A stretch of 64,000 nucleotides of DNA. It comes from JAEZJZ01 sp050949055. Lineage in GTDB: Bacteria; Bacillota; UBA994; UBA5500. Below are positions 40,001 to 52,000 of this stretch, piece after piece. A program made the position numbers and the translations under genes. The DNA is taken from positions 584,748-648,747 of the forward strand of contig JBMNFA010000009.1 in assembly GCA_050949055.1 (NCBI GenBank), written 5' to 3'. Every line of letters begins with the position of its first letter. The first letter of the stretch is position 1. The notes under the pieces are model-generated. The model had not been told where the DNA came from and ran no database searches. It worked only from the letters and a program-made list of their open reading frames with translations.

Positions 40001-43000
40001 CTACGCTTTCGACTACAGCGAGCTGGCAGACGTGGTAGCAGGTGAGGACGTAGAGTCGAGCATCACCCTGAAGACCGAAGAGCTGGGTCAGGCTGGTTAC
40101 GACGCGGTGAAGTTCGAGTTTGAGAGCGAGGGTCCCGGAGACGTGACCTTCACGGCAGTAGACAGCAATGGGCAAGAACACACATTCACCAACAGCGGTG
40201 TCTGGGGTCCCCCTGGTGGGTTTGAGCTGCCTGCCGAGTATGAAGCCGAAACAGAGTGGACGCTGAACTTCGCTGTTCCTGGCGAGTACATCATCAGCTT
40301 TAAGCTGGTCGACGTGGAGAACGCAGGTGCAGTAATAGCAGCAGGAAGCGTTACGGTAGAGGTCATTGCAGCAGAAGCGCCTGGCCAGCTCGTTCTGGAA
40401 GGGGCGGAAGAGGTCACAGCTTCTGACGCACTGGTCTACTACACCGTGCGCTGGTACGGGGACAACCAAGACGATCTATATGCAGGTCTTTCCGGAGCCA
40501 GCTTTGCCTGGACCATGAAACTGGGCGACGAGGTACTGGAAGACGAGTTATATGACTTTGACCAGATCAAAGCAGCCGGCAAGGTGTGGGAGCATCCAGA
40601 CGGAGACAGCATTTGCGTAAGCATCTCCGAGCGGTACAGAGAGGCCGGCACCTATACCCTGACCGGTATCCTCAGCCATCCCAGCGGCTGGCAGCAGACA
40701 GTCACCAAGACGGTAACTGTTACCCCCGCTCTGCCGCCAGTATCCAGCTACGCTTTCGACTACAGCGAGCTGGCAGACGTGGTAGCAGGTGAGGACGTAG
40801 AGTCGAGCATCACCCTGAAGACCGAAGAGCTGGGTCAGGCTGGTTACGACGCGGTGAAGTTCGAGTTTGAGAGCGAGGGTCCCGGAGACGTGACCTTCAC
40901 GGCAGTAGACAGCAATGGGCAAGAACACACATTCACCAACAGCGGTGTCTGGGGTCCCCCTGGTGGGTTTGAGCTGCCTGCCGAGTATGAAGCCGAAACA
41001 GAGTGGACGCTGAACTTCGCTGTTCCTGGCGAGTACATCATCAGCTTTAAGCTGGTCGACGTGGAGAACGCAGGTACAGTAATAGCAGCAGGAAGCGTTA
41101 CGGTAGAGGTCATTGCAGCAGAAGCGCCTGGCCAGCTCGTTCTGGAAGGGGCGGAAGAGGTCACAGCTTCTGACGCACTGGTCTACTACACCGTGCGCTG
41201 GTACGGGGACAACCAAGACGATCTATATGCAGGTCTTTCCGGAGCCAGCTTTGCCTGGACCATGAAACTGGGCGACGAGGTACTGGAAGACGAGTTATAT
41301 GACTTTGACCAGATCAAAGCAGCCGGCAAGGTGTGGGAGCATCCAGACGGAGACAGCATTTGCGTAAGCATCTCCGAGCGGTACAGAGAGGCCGGCACCT
41401 ATACCCTGACCGGTATCCTCAGCCATCCCAGCGGCTGGCAGCAGACAGTCACCAAGACGGTAACTGTTACCCCCGCTCTGCCGCCAGTATCCAGCTACGC
41501 TTTCGACTACAGCGAGCTGGCAGACGTGGTAGCAGGTGAGGACGTAGAGTCGAGCATCACCCTGAAGACCGAAGAGCTGGGTCAGGCTGGTTACGACGCG
41601 GTGAAGTTCGAGTTTGAGAGCGAGGGTCCCGGAGACGTGACCTTCACGGCAGTAGACAGCAATGGGCAAGAACACACATTCACCAACAGCGGTGTCTGGG
41701 GTCCCCCTGGTGGGTTTGAGCTGCCTGCCGAGTATGAAGCCGAAACAGAGTGGACGCTGAACTTCGCTGTTCCTGGCGAGTACATCATCAGCTTTAAGCT
41801 GGTCGACGTGGAGAACGCAGGTGCAGTAATAGCAGCAGGAAGCGTTACGGTAGAGGTCATTGCAGCAGAAGCGCCTGGCCAGCTCGTTCTGGAAGGGGCG
41901 GAAGAGGTCACAGCTTCTGACGCACTGGTCTACTACACCGTGCGCTGGTACGGGGACAACCAAGACGATCTATATGCAGGTCTTTCCGGAGCCAGCTTTG
42001 CCTGGACCATGAAACTGGGCGACGAGGTACTGGAAGACGAGTTATATGACTTTGACCAGATCAAAGCAGCCGGCAAGGTGTGGGAGCATCCAGACGGAGA
42101 CAGCATTTGCGTAAGCATCTCCGAGCGGTACAGAGAGGCCGGCACCTATACCCTGACCGGTATCCTCAGCCATCCCAGCGGCTGGCAGCAGACAGTCACC
42201 AAGACGGTAACTGTTACCCTGCCGCCGGTAGAGCTAGCTCTCACAGAGCCGGTAGTTCACGATGCAGAGCAGAAGACCATAGTTTACACCTTCAACGAAG
42301 AGTTCAAGCTGATCCGAGAGTTTGACCAGCCGTGGGAAATAAAGGCCTCAGACTTTGAGGCCGAAAATGCAGGACTGTTCCAGATCTTCATACTGGGCGA
42401 TGACTACAGCTATGATTACCCCGACAGTATGAGAGGCACAGTCACGGATGTTGCCTGGGATGGCAACGCTAAGACCCTAACCCTCACCTACGAAGGTGAG
42501 CTGGAGCCTGGCACCTACTTGGTAGACACCTGGGGCTACACCATTGCTAGCTTGGATGATGTGGCCATTGATGCAGAAGCCAACTTCCCTCATGCTGTGT
42601 TTACAGTAGAGGCCGATCCGGTCCAGGAAGCATTGGAACAGCTGGTAGCGGATACTTCCATAACTGTCACCTATGTTGACAATGGCATGGAAGCCTCCTT
42701 CGATGACGAAATCGAGGTGCCAGACGTCATTCAAGGTTACAAGATTGACGTACTAGTAACCTTAGACGTGGAATTACCAGAAGACGCAAGAGTAACCATC
42801 CTGTACAACGGTCTTGAAACCGCAGCCAAAGCAGTCCAGATATCTGGCACTGAAATTTGGCTGAGCGACTTGGTGCTTGGAGGTAACCCAGCAGACTTTG
42901 AGTCTGGTCCGGCAGCCACCTGGACCGTGTTGATCAGTGGCAACGCAGATCAGCTGACGGTCAACGGTACCATTGAGAGCATTATCTCAAACGACGGTTT

Positions 43001-46000
43001 TGCAACGCAGATCGTCCTGGCAGCCGCAGGCTTTGAGTTCACTGTACCGGACACCACCGCTCCCTCGCTGGACGGTGTCACTCCGGCCGAAGGCAACGTA
43101 CACCTCAGCTTTGGCGAGAGCTTCGTCCTCAGCGTAGACGCTTCTGACGAGCATCTCTATGAGCTGGAGATCGACCACAACCTGGAAGGCGTACTGCCCG
43201 AGTTCAGCGTCTACGCCGACGAGAATAATCCTTACGGCAGCGACGACGACAAGGCAGCCTTCGAGGGCTGCGGCGTAGAAGTCACTTACGACGCGGACGA
43301 GCAGAAGTGGACCATCGACTTCGGTCAAACAGTCACCGAGCAGTTTGTAACCAAAGGCGATGTCCGGTTCTACATCGTGCTCATAGACGAGGCGGGGAAC
43401 ACCTGGGGCAGCATGTATGAAGTCACCCCAGAGAACACCTTTGCCTACAACATCACCCAGGCAGAGCCGGTAGCTTCCACCTATGAATTCGTCTACAGCC
43501 TGCCTAGTGAGATAACGGCGGAAGAGAGCTACCAGATACCGGTGACCATCCGGCCCGCTGAGGTAGGAGACATCGGTTATGCCAGCGTGCGCTTCGACGT
43601 CGAGGTAACCACGCCCGACGGAGCGAACGTACAGCTTCTGGCCGAGGATACTAACGGAGTGGTGCATGACGTAGCCCAGATCGGTTACTGGGGACCGTAT
43701 AGTGGCTTCCCGATCGACAAGGACTACACCGCCACCACCGACTTCACCGCCATCTTCTCCGCTCCTGGCGAGTACACCATCAGCTTTAAGCTGGTCGACG
43801 TGGAGAACGCAGGTGCAGTAATAGCAGCAGGAAGCGTTACGGTTGAGGTCATTGCAGCAGAAGCGCCTGGCCAGCTCGTTCTGGAAGGGGCGGAAGAGGT
43901 CACAGCTTCTGACGCACTGGTCTACTACACCGTGCGCTGGTACGGGGACAACCAAGACGATCTATATGCAGGTCTTTCCGGAGCCAGCTTTGCCTGGACC
44001 ATGAAACTGGGCGACGAGGTACTGGAAGACGAGTTATATGACTTTGACCAGATCAAAGCAGCCGGCAAGGTGTGGGAGCATCCAGACGGAGACAGCATTT
44101 GCGTAAGCATCTCCGAGCGGTACAGAGAGGCCGGCACCTATACCCTGACCGGTATCCTCAGCCATCCCAGCGGCTGGCAGCAGACAGTCACCAAGACGGT
44201 AACTGTTACCCTGCCGCCGGTAGAGCTAGCTCTCACAGAGCCGGTAGTTCACGATGCAGAGCAGAAGACCATAGTTTACACCTTCAACGAAGAGTTCAAG
44301 CTGATCCGAGAGTTTGACCAGCCGTGGGAAATAAAGGCCTCAGACTTTGAGGCCGAAAATGCAGGACTGTTCCAGATCTTCATACTGGGCGATGACTACA
44401 GCTATGATTACCCCGACAGTATGAGAGGCACAGTCACGGATGTTGCCTGGGATGGCAACGCTAAGACCCTAACCCTCACCTACGAAGGTGAGCTGGAGCC
44501 TGGCACCTACTTGGTAGACACCTGGGGCTACACCATTGCTAGCTTGGATGATGTGGCCATTGATGCAGAAGCCAACTTCCCTCATGCTGTGTTTACAGTA
44601 GAGGCCGATCCGGTCCAGGAAGCATTGGAACAGCTGGTAGCGGATACTTCCATAACTGTCACCTATGTTGACAATGGCATGGAAGCCTCCTTCGATGACG
44701 AAATCGAGGTGCCAGACGTCATTCAAGGTTACAAGATTGACGTACTAGTAACCTTAGACGTGGAATTACCAGAAGACGCAAGAGTAACCATCCTGTACAA
44801 CGGTCTTGAAACCGCAGCCAAAGCAGTCCAGATATCTGGCACTGAAATTTGGCTGAGCGACTTGGTGCTTGGAGGTAACCCAGCAGACCTTGAGTCTGGT
44901 CCGGCAGCCACCTGGACCGTGTTGATCAGTGGCAACGCAGATCAGCTGACGGTCAACGGTACCATTGAGAGCATTATCTCAAACGACGGTTTTGCAACGC
45001 AGATCGTCCTGGCAGCCGCAGGCTTTGAGTTCACTGTACCGGACACCGCCGCTCCCTCGCTGGACGGTGTCACTCCGGCCGAAGGCAACGTACACCTCAG
45101 CTTTGGCGAGAGCTTCGTCCTCAGCGTAGACGCTTCTGACGAGCATCTCTATGAGCTGGAGATCGACCACAACCTGGAAGGCGTACTGCCCGAGTTCAGC
45201 GTCTACGCCGACGAGAATAATCCTTACGGCAGCGACGACGACAAGGCAGCCTTCGAGGGCTGCGGCGTAGAAGTCACTTACGACGCGGACGAGCAGAAGT
45301 GGACCATCGACTTCGGTCAAACAGTCACCGAGCAGTTTGTAACCAAAGGCGATGTCCGGTTCTACATCGTGCTCATAGACGAGGCGGGGAACACCTGGGG
45401 CAGCATGTATGAAGTCACCCCAGAGAACACCTTTGCCTACAACATCACCCAGGCAGAGCCGGTAGCTTCCACCTATGAATTCGTCTACAGCCTGCCTAGT
45501 GAGATAACGGCGGAAGAGAGCTACCAGATACCGGTGACCATCCGGCCCGCTGAGGTAGGAGACATCGGTTATGCCAGCGTGCGCTTCGACGTCGAGGTAA
45601 CCACGCCCGACGGAGCGAACGTACAGCTTCTGGCCGAGGATACTAACGGAGTGGTGCATGACGTAGCCCAGATCGGTTACTGGGGACCGTATAGTGGCTT
45701 CCCGATCGACAAGGACTACACCGCCACCACCGACTTCACCGCCATCTTCTCCGCTCCTGGCGAGTACACCATCAGCTTTAAGCTGGTCGACGTGGAGAAC
45801 GCAGGTGCAGTAATAGCAGCAGGAAGCGTTACGGTAGAGGTCATTGCAGCAGAAGCGCCTGGCCAGCTCGTTCTGGAAGGGGCGGAAGAGGTCACAGCTT
45901 CTGACGCACTGGTCTACTACACCGTGCGCTGGTACGGGGACAACCAAGACGATCTATATGCAGGTCTTTCCGGAGCCAGCTTTGCCTGGACCATGAAACT

Positions 46001-49000
46001 GGGCGACGAGGTACTGGAAGACGAGTTATATGACTTTGACCAGATCAAAGCAGCCGGCAAGGTGTGGGAGCATCCAGACGGAGACAGCATTTGCGTAAGC
46101 ATCTCCGAGCGGTACAGAGAGGCCGGCACCTATACCCTGACCGGTATCCTCAGCCATCCCAGCGGCTGGCAGCAGACAGTCACCAAGACGGTAACTGTTA
46201 CCCTGCCGCCGGTAGAGCTAGCTCTCACAGAGCCGGTAGTTCACGATGCAGAGCAGAAGACCATAGTTTACACCTTCAACGAAGAGTTCAAGCTGATCCG
46301 AGAGTTTGACCAGCCGTGGGAAATAAAGGCCTCAGACTTTGAGGCCGAAAATGCAGGACTGTTCCAGATCTTCATACTGGGCGATGACTACAGCTATGAT
46401 TACCCCGACAGTATGAGAGGCACAGTCACGGATGTTGCCTGGGATGGCAACGCTAAGACCCTAACCCTCACCTACGAAGGTGAGCTGGAGCCTGGCACCT
46501 ACTTGGTAGACACCTGGGGCTACACCATTGCTAGCTTGGATGATGTGGCCATTGATGCAGAAGCCAACTTCCCTCATGCTGTGTTTACAGTAGAGGCCGA
46601 TCCGGTCCAGGAAGCATTGGAACAGCTGGTAGCGGATACTTCCATAACTGTCACCTATGTTGACAATGGCATGGAAGCCTCCTTCGATGACGAAATCGAG
46701 GTGCCAGACGTCATTCAAGGTTACAAGATTGACGTACTAGTAACCTTAGACGTGGAATTACCAGAAGACGCAAGAGTAACCATCCTGTACAACGGTCTTG
46801 AAACCGCAGCCAAAGCAGTCCAGATATCTGGCACTGAAATTTGGCTGAGCGACTTGGTGCTTGGAGGTAACCCAGCAGACTTTGAGTCTGGTCCGGCAGC
46901 CACCTGGACCGTGTTGATCAGTGGCAACGCAGATCAGCTGACGGTCAACGGTACCATTGAGAGCATTATCTCAAACGACGGTTTTGCAACGCAGATCGTC
47001 CTGGCAGCCGCAGGCTTTGAGTTCACTGTACCGGACACCGCCGCTCCCTCGCTGGACGGTGTCACTCCGGCCGAAGGCAACGTACACCTCAGCTTTGGCG
47101 AGAGCTTCGTCCTCAGCGTAGACGCTTCTGACGAGCATCTCTATGAGCTGGAGATCGACCACAACCTGGAAGGCGTACTGCCCGAGTTCAGCGTCTACGC
47201 CGACGAGAATAATCCTTACGGCAGCGACGACGACAAGGCAGCCTTCGAGGGCTGCGGCGTAGAAGTCACTTACGACGCGGACGAGCAGAAGTGGACCATC
47301 GACTTCGGTCAAACAGTCACCGAGCAGTTTGTAACCAAAGGCGATGTCCGGTTCTACATCGTGCTCATAGACGAGGCGGGGAACACCTGGGGCAGCATGT
47401 ATGAAGTCACCCCAGAGAACACCTTTGCCTACAACATCACTCAGGATGAAGAATACGTCACAGGCAGCATCGCCTGGGATCCTGGCAAGACCGGCGGAGC
47501 TGACGTGAATGTAACCGTACTAGACAACACCATCACCTTCGACGGCGAGATCGCCTGGTACCCAGAAGACCTCGGCCTCGGTCGGGCAGCCGGTAACCGG
47601 GTTGGTGTAGAGATCATCGCCCCTGAGGGTTTTGACGCCAGCGCGGCGGTGGTAACCATCGGTGGTAACGACTACGCCTTCGGTGATGACCGCTTCTTCT
47701 GGTACCCGTTGGTGAGCGCAGCTGGACAGGAGTTCACCGCCACGGTGGTCTGGAACTCCGCCTCCACCCAGGTTTTCACCGTCAAGGTAGCCGGAACAGC
47801 AACCTTAGAAGAAGAACACGTTACTGGCAGCATCGCCTGGGATCCTGGCAAGACCGGCGGAGCTGACGTGAATGTAACCGTACTAGGCAACACCATCACC
47901 TTCGACGGCGAGATCGCCTGGTACCCAGAAGACCTCGGCCTCGGTCGGGCAGCCGGTAACCGGGTTGGTGTAGAGATCATCGCCCCTGAGGGTTTTGACG
48001 CCAGCGCGGCGGTGGTAACCATCGGTGGTAACGACTACCCCTTCGGTGATGACCGCTTCTTCTGGTACCCGTTGGTGAGCGCAGCTGGACAGGAGTTCAC
48101 CGCCACGGTGGTCTGGAACTCCGCCTCCACCCAGGTCTTCACGGTAAAGATCAGTGACGACGCAAACCTAGCGCCAGCAGGCATTCAGCGCACCGTTAAC
48201 AGCGTTACGCAGGATCCTGGCAATACCGGTGGCAGTGAGATCGACTATAGCTTCGATCCAACAACCAACACCCTGACCATCTCTGATGGCACGGTGCCAT
48301 ACGTCGAGGCAACTGGGGACGGCTTCCCGCCGAGCAGTGGCAACTGGGTCGGCGTAGCCATCAAGGCCCCTGCGGGCTTCAGTGGCGACATCGCCGGGTT
48401 GAGGATCGACGGCACCGAATACACCGGAGACATCCTGTCCGCGGAAGAGCAGGCCAGAGGCGAGCTCTGGTACTACTTCAAGGCGACAGCAGAGGATGCC
48501 ACTCATACCCTGGTCATCAAGTGGTCCGATGCCTATGCTGAGGAGACGATCATCGTCAAGACCAGCGGGTTGACGCTCGAAGCGGAGTCGCACTCAGCCT
48601 ACACTCTGGCCATTGACGTTCCTGAATACCTCAACGTAGGCGAGGCAACTGCATTCACGGTTACTACCAGCAGCGATGGGAACGGCAACAGCAGCCTGAC
48701 TGCAATCTACGAATACACCGTAACTGGCGGTGGCGGTAGTCTGGAATACAAAGATGACCACGGCACCTGGCAGCCCCTGCCGCTCAGTGGGCAGTTCGGG
48801 CCGTCTGGAGGCTTCCAGCTAACACCTAATTACCAAGCTACAACTGAACTGCGGTTCACTCCGAATGAGACTGCTGAGTATTCGGTAAGCATAATCCTCC
48901 GCACGCTTGGCGATGCCCCAGCTGAACTGTGTAGTGCTACCGCTGAAGTAATTACCGTGGGGCGCAATACCGCCCGGCTAACGGCAATCCCAACCGTGAT

Positions 49001-52000
49001 TGCCGGGTTCAAGACCTACTCGGCTGCAGTGCATGGCGTCAATATCCCAGGGGCCCACACCTGGACTCTGGAAGACCGCAACAACTACAAGCATCTCATC
49101 GATGCTACCGGTGACGAAGAGTATCTCACGCTGGAGAACCCTGAGGGTCAAACCACACTGTATGTTTTCGACGCACTGAACCTGCTAATCGGCAAGTGCA
49201 TCCTGGATACTGACCAAGCATACGACCGGGATTCCGTTGCACTGGATACTGCAATGGACCCAGAGGCATGTATCAGCGTGATCAAGACAGAGACTTTCGG
49301 ACTGACGACCTTCACGGTCACCGTGCATGGCACCAACCTGGTAGGCGCCACCAGCTGGACCTTGGGTGATGTGACACAAGAGAAGTTGGAGATTGGTTCT
49401 TCACAGGAGCGGAGCGACGGAACTACAGGCGACAGCACGCTGCTTCTGGTGTTCGACCAGTTCGGCCTGGTTCTTGCCGAGTATGAAGTCACTGACAGCT
49501 GCGAAATGGCAGTGGTCCCGCTGTCCACCAGCGTCGAACCAAAAGCGATTATCACGTCCATTGCGACTATTGTGCCCGGCGTTGACTGGAACACCTTCAC
49601 TGTTACAGTCCACGGCACCAATCTTCTAAATGCTGCCAATTGGACGCTCGTGGACCCGAGTTGGGAGCGGCTAGACTTCGGCGAAGAGCACACCTGGGAA
49701 ACGAAAGCAGAGAGCGTGTCGTTGTTCGTGTTTGACCACGATGGGGCGATCATTGGCGAGTACAGCATAGAAGTGCGTGACTATACCAATGAGCTGGTTG
49801 AACTCACGCCGGTTGTCGGAGACCGCTATACGCTTAGACTCCGGGTGGCGGCAGGCGACGAACCAATTGACGGCGCCTTGGTTGAGGTATCCGGACAGGA
49901 GCCGGCGCTAACAACCGGTGGTATGATCACCTTCAGCCTGCCAGCTGGCCAAACCTACTGGTACAGAGTCAGCAAGGACGGGTTCAGCCCGGTTGAAGCT
50001 AGCGTAGTCCTTGACGAGGACAAAGAGGTGCACGTAGACTTGACAGCTGTCTATGCAGTGACGTTCACGGTGAAGACTGCTACAGCGGGAGGTGAAGGAG
50101 AGGCCCTTGCTGGGGCAACCGTCGAAATCACGCTGGATGGTGTCTCCTATCAGTCCCTGACCACGGACTCAAATGGAGTGGTACAGTTCTTACTGCCTAG
50201 TGGTGAGGACTACGTCTTCAGTGTGTTCAAAGCAGGTTATGTCACAGTTGGTGAGGCATTTGCAGTAACGGACTCCAGCACGAGTTTCACTGTTACGCTC
50301 AATGCCGCTCAATACGAGGTAACGTTTAAGGTGCTGGATGACAATGGTGAAGTGGTTAGTGGAGCAACGATCAAGATTGATGGAACGGAAGTGGGCACAA
50401 CCGATGCGGAGGGCCAGCTAAGCCTAACGCTCGCTCATGGCACCCACCAATACCAAGTCAGCAAGGCAGGCTATGTCACAGTCGTAGAGTCGTTTGACGT
50501 TACCGACTCCAGCGATAATGTCAATGTCACGCTGACTGCCGCTGAATACTCTATCATCTTCGCCGTCACAGACGAGAATGGTCAAGCGGTTAGTGGCGCA
50601 GCGGTCAAGATTGATGGAGCGGAAGTGGGCACAACCAATGCGGCGGGCCAGCTAAGCCTTACGCTGACCCATGGCACCCACAACTACGAGGTTAATAGGG
50701 CGGGCTATCACCCGGCCAGCGGCTCATTCCAGATTGTGGCTCCTGGCGAGAGCGTCGAAGTCACTCTGAATGCAATTCCGTACAGTGTGATCTTTAGGGT
50801 GACTGCAGCCGATGGAGAATCTGCCATCGCTGATGCTACCGTCGAAATCACTGTGGATGGGGTGGTTCACCACGCTGACAGGACCGATTCGAATGGGCTA
50901 GCCAAATTCACCCTGACTATCGGCGACAGCTACGCCTACACAGTGAGCAAGGAAGGCTATCTGTCAGCCAGTCGCTCTTTCGCTGTAGCCGATGATCAAG
51001 AAATACATGTCAAGCTGAACGCAGAGGAAGCAGATCGGTACAATGTAACGTTCAGGGTTACCGCCGTCCATGAAGATGGAGAACCCATCCATGATGCGCG
51101 AGTGTCTATCTTGGGCCAGGATGAACCTCTCTCCACTGATGAGGCTGGCGGGGCTGCGATTGCGCTACCAGAAGGGGAGTACCAGTACAGCGTGCAGGCC
51201 GAAGGCTATCTTGACAGCGTTGGAGAGTTCACCGTCGACGCTGATGCCCACGTGTCTGTCATCATGGTGCCGCTCCATGGCATCACTTTCGAGGTACAGG
51301 TGAGAGACTTTGCCGGTCCAGTTGCTGGAGTCTCGATCCTGGTTTATGACGTGCAGACTGAGACACTTTCTGCGGCCATGGACAGCGACGAGCAGGGCAT
51401 GGCCCGCACTGAACTGCCAAATGGAAGCTATCGCTATACTGCTTCCCATATCGATTACGACACAGCTGCAGGCGAGTTTGTCGTTCAGGGCGAAGCGCTT
51501 AGCGTGACCGTGCAGCTTGACGAAAAAACCTATCCGGTGAAGTTCGAAGTGTGGGACGGAAGCGAACGCGTACGCAATGCAGAGGTTACGGTTGTATCTG
51601 CGACTGGCACCTCGGCAACCGGTTACACGTCTTCTTCGGGAGATGCAGCCGTATTCCAGCTGTCAAATGGAACCTATGACTATATTGTCGAGGCGGAAGG
51701 CTACTTCATCCAGGAAGGCACGATCAGCGTGTTCCGCGAAGGCGTTGACGAGCAAGTAGAACTGGTAAGGCCGACCGCGACCATCACGGTCAGCAAACAG
51801 CTGATTCCACTCGTGGGCGATGAGTATATAGTCACAGTGCACCAGACCAATGTTCCCGGGTGTGCGTACTTTAAGGTGGGTGACAACGTAGTTCCTTTAG
51901 ATACCAGTGCTCCCCCCTATTATTCCTATGCAAGCGTCGTTGTCTCGCTTTACGATGGCTCAGGCAACCTGCTGGCAACCTGTGAGCTGAGTGACGAGTG

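Larger units (their letters stand above)
20317..47450 (+). repeat. Hierarchical coding repeat array (1992-bp and 747-bp units)
   Basis: Long unit A-B-C = 1992 bp. Short unit A'-B = 747 bp. Order: three long units from 20317, 22309 and 24301; a long unit from 26293 with nine short units inserted between its B and C; a long unit at 35010-37004 (1995 bp, with indels); a long unit from 37005 with six short units inserted; long units from 43479 and 45471. Totals are 8 A, 15 A', 23 B and 8 C. Copies are nearly identical at the DNA level. C comes in two versions: the first three copies (APVLESVTPERG) and the last five (APSLDGVTPAEG). Confidence 0.97.

Noticed and set aside
21817..45947. Recurrent long minus-strand open frames (222 and 322 codons) antisense to the repeat array
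   Set aside because: They repeat at exactly the array spacing, have Cys/Val/Arg-rich composition without a ribosome site or family match, and follow from the codon use of the plus-strand repeats.
20317..47450. The repeat array as a CRISPR or other non-coding repeat
   Set aside because: Units are 747 and 1992 bp, stay in frame for thousands of codons and encode beta-rich protein modules.
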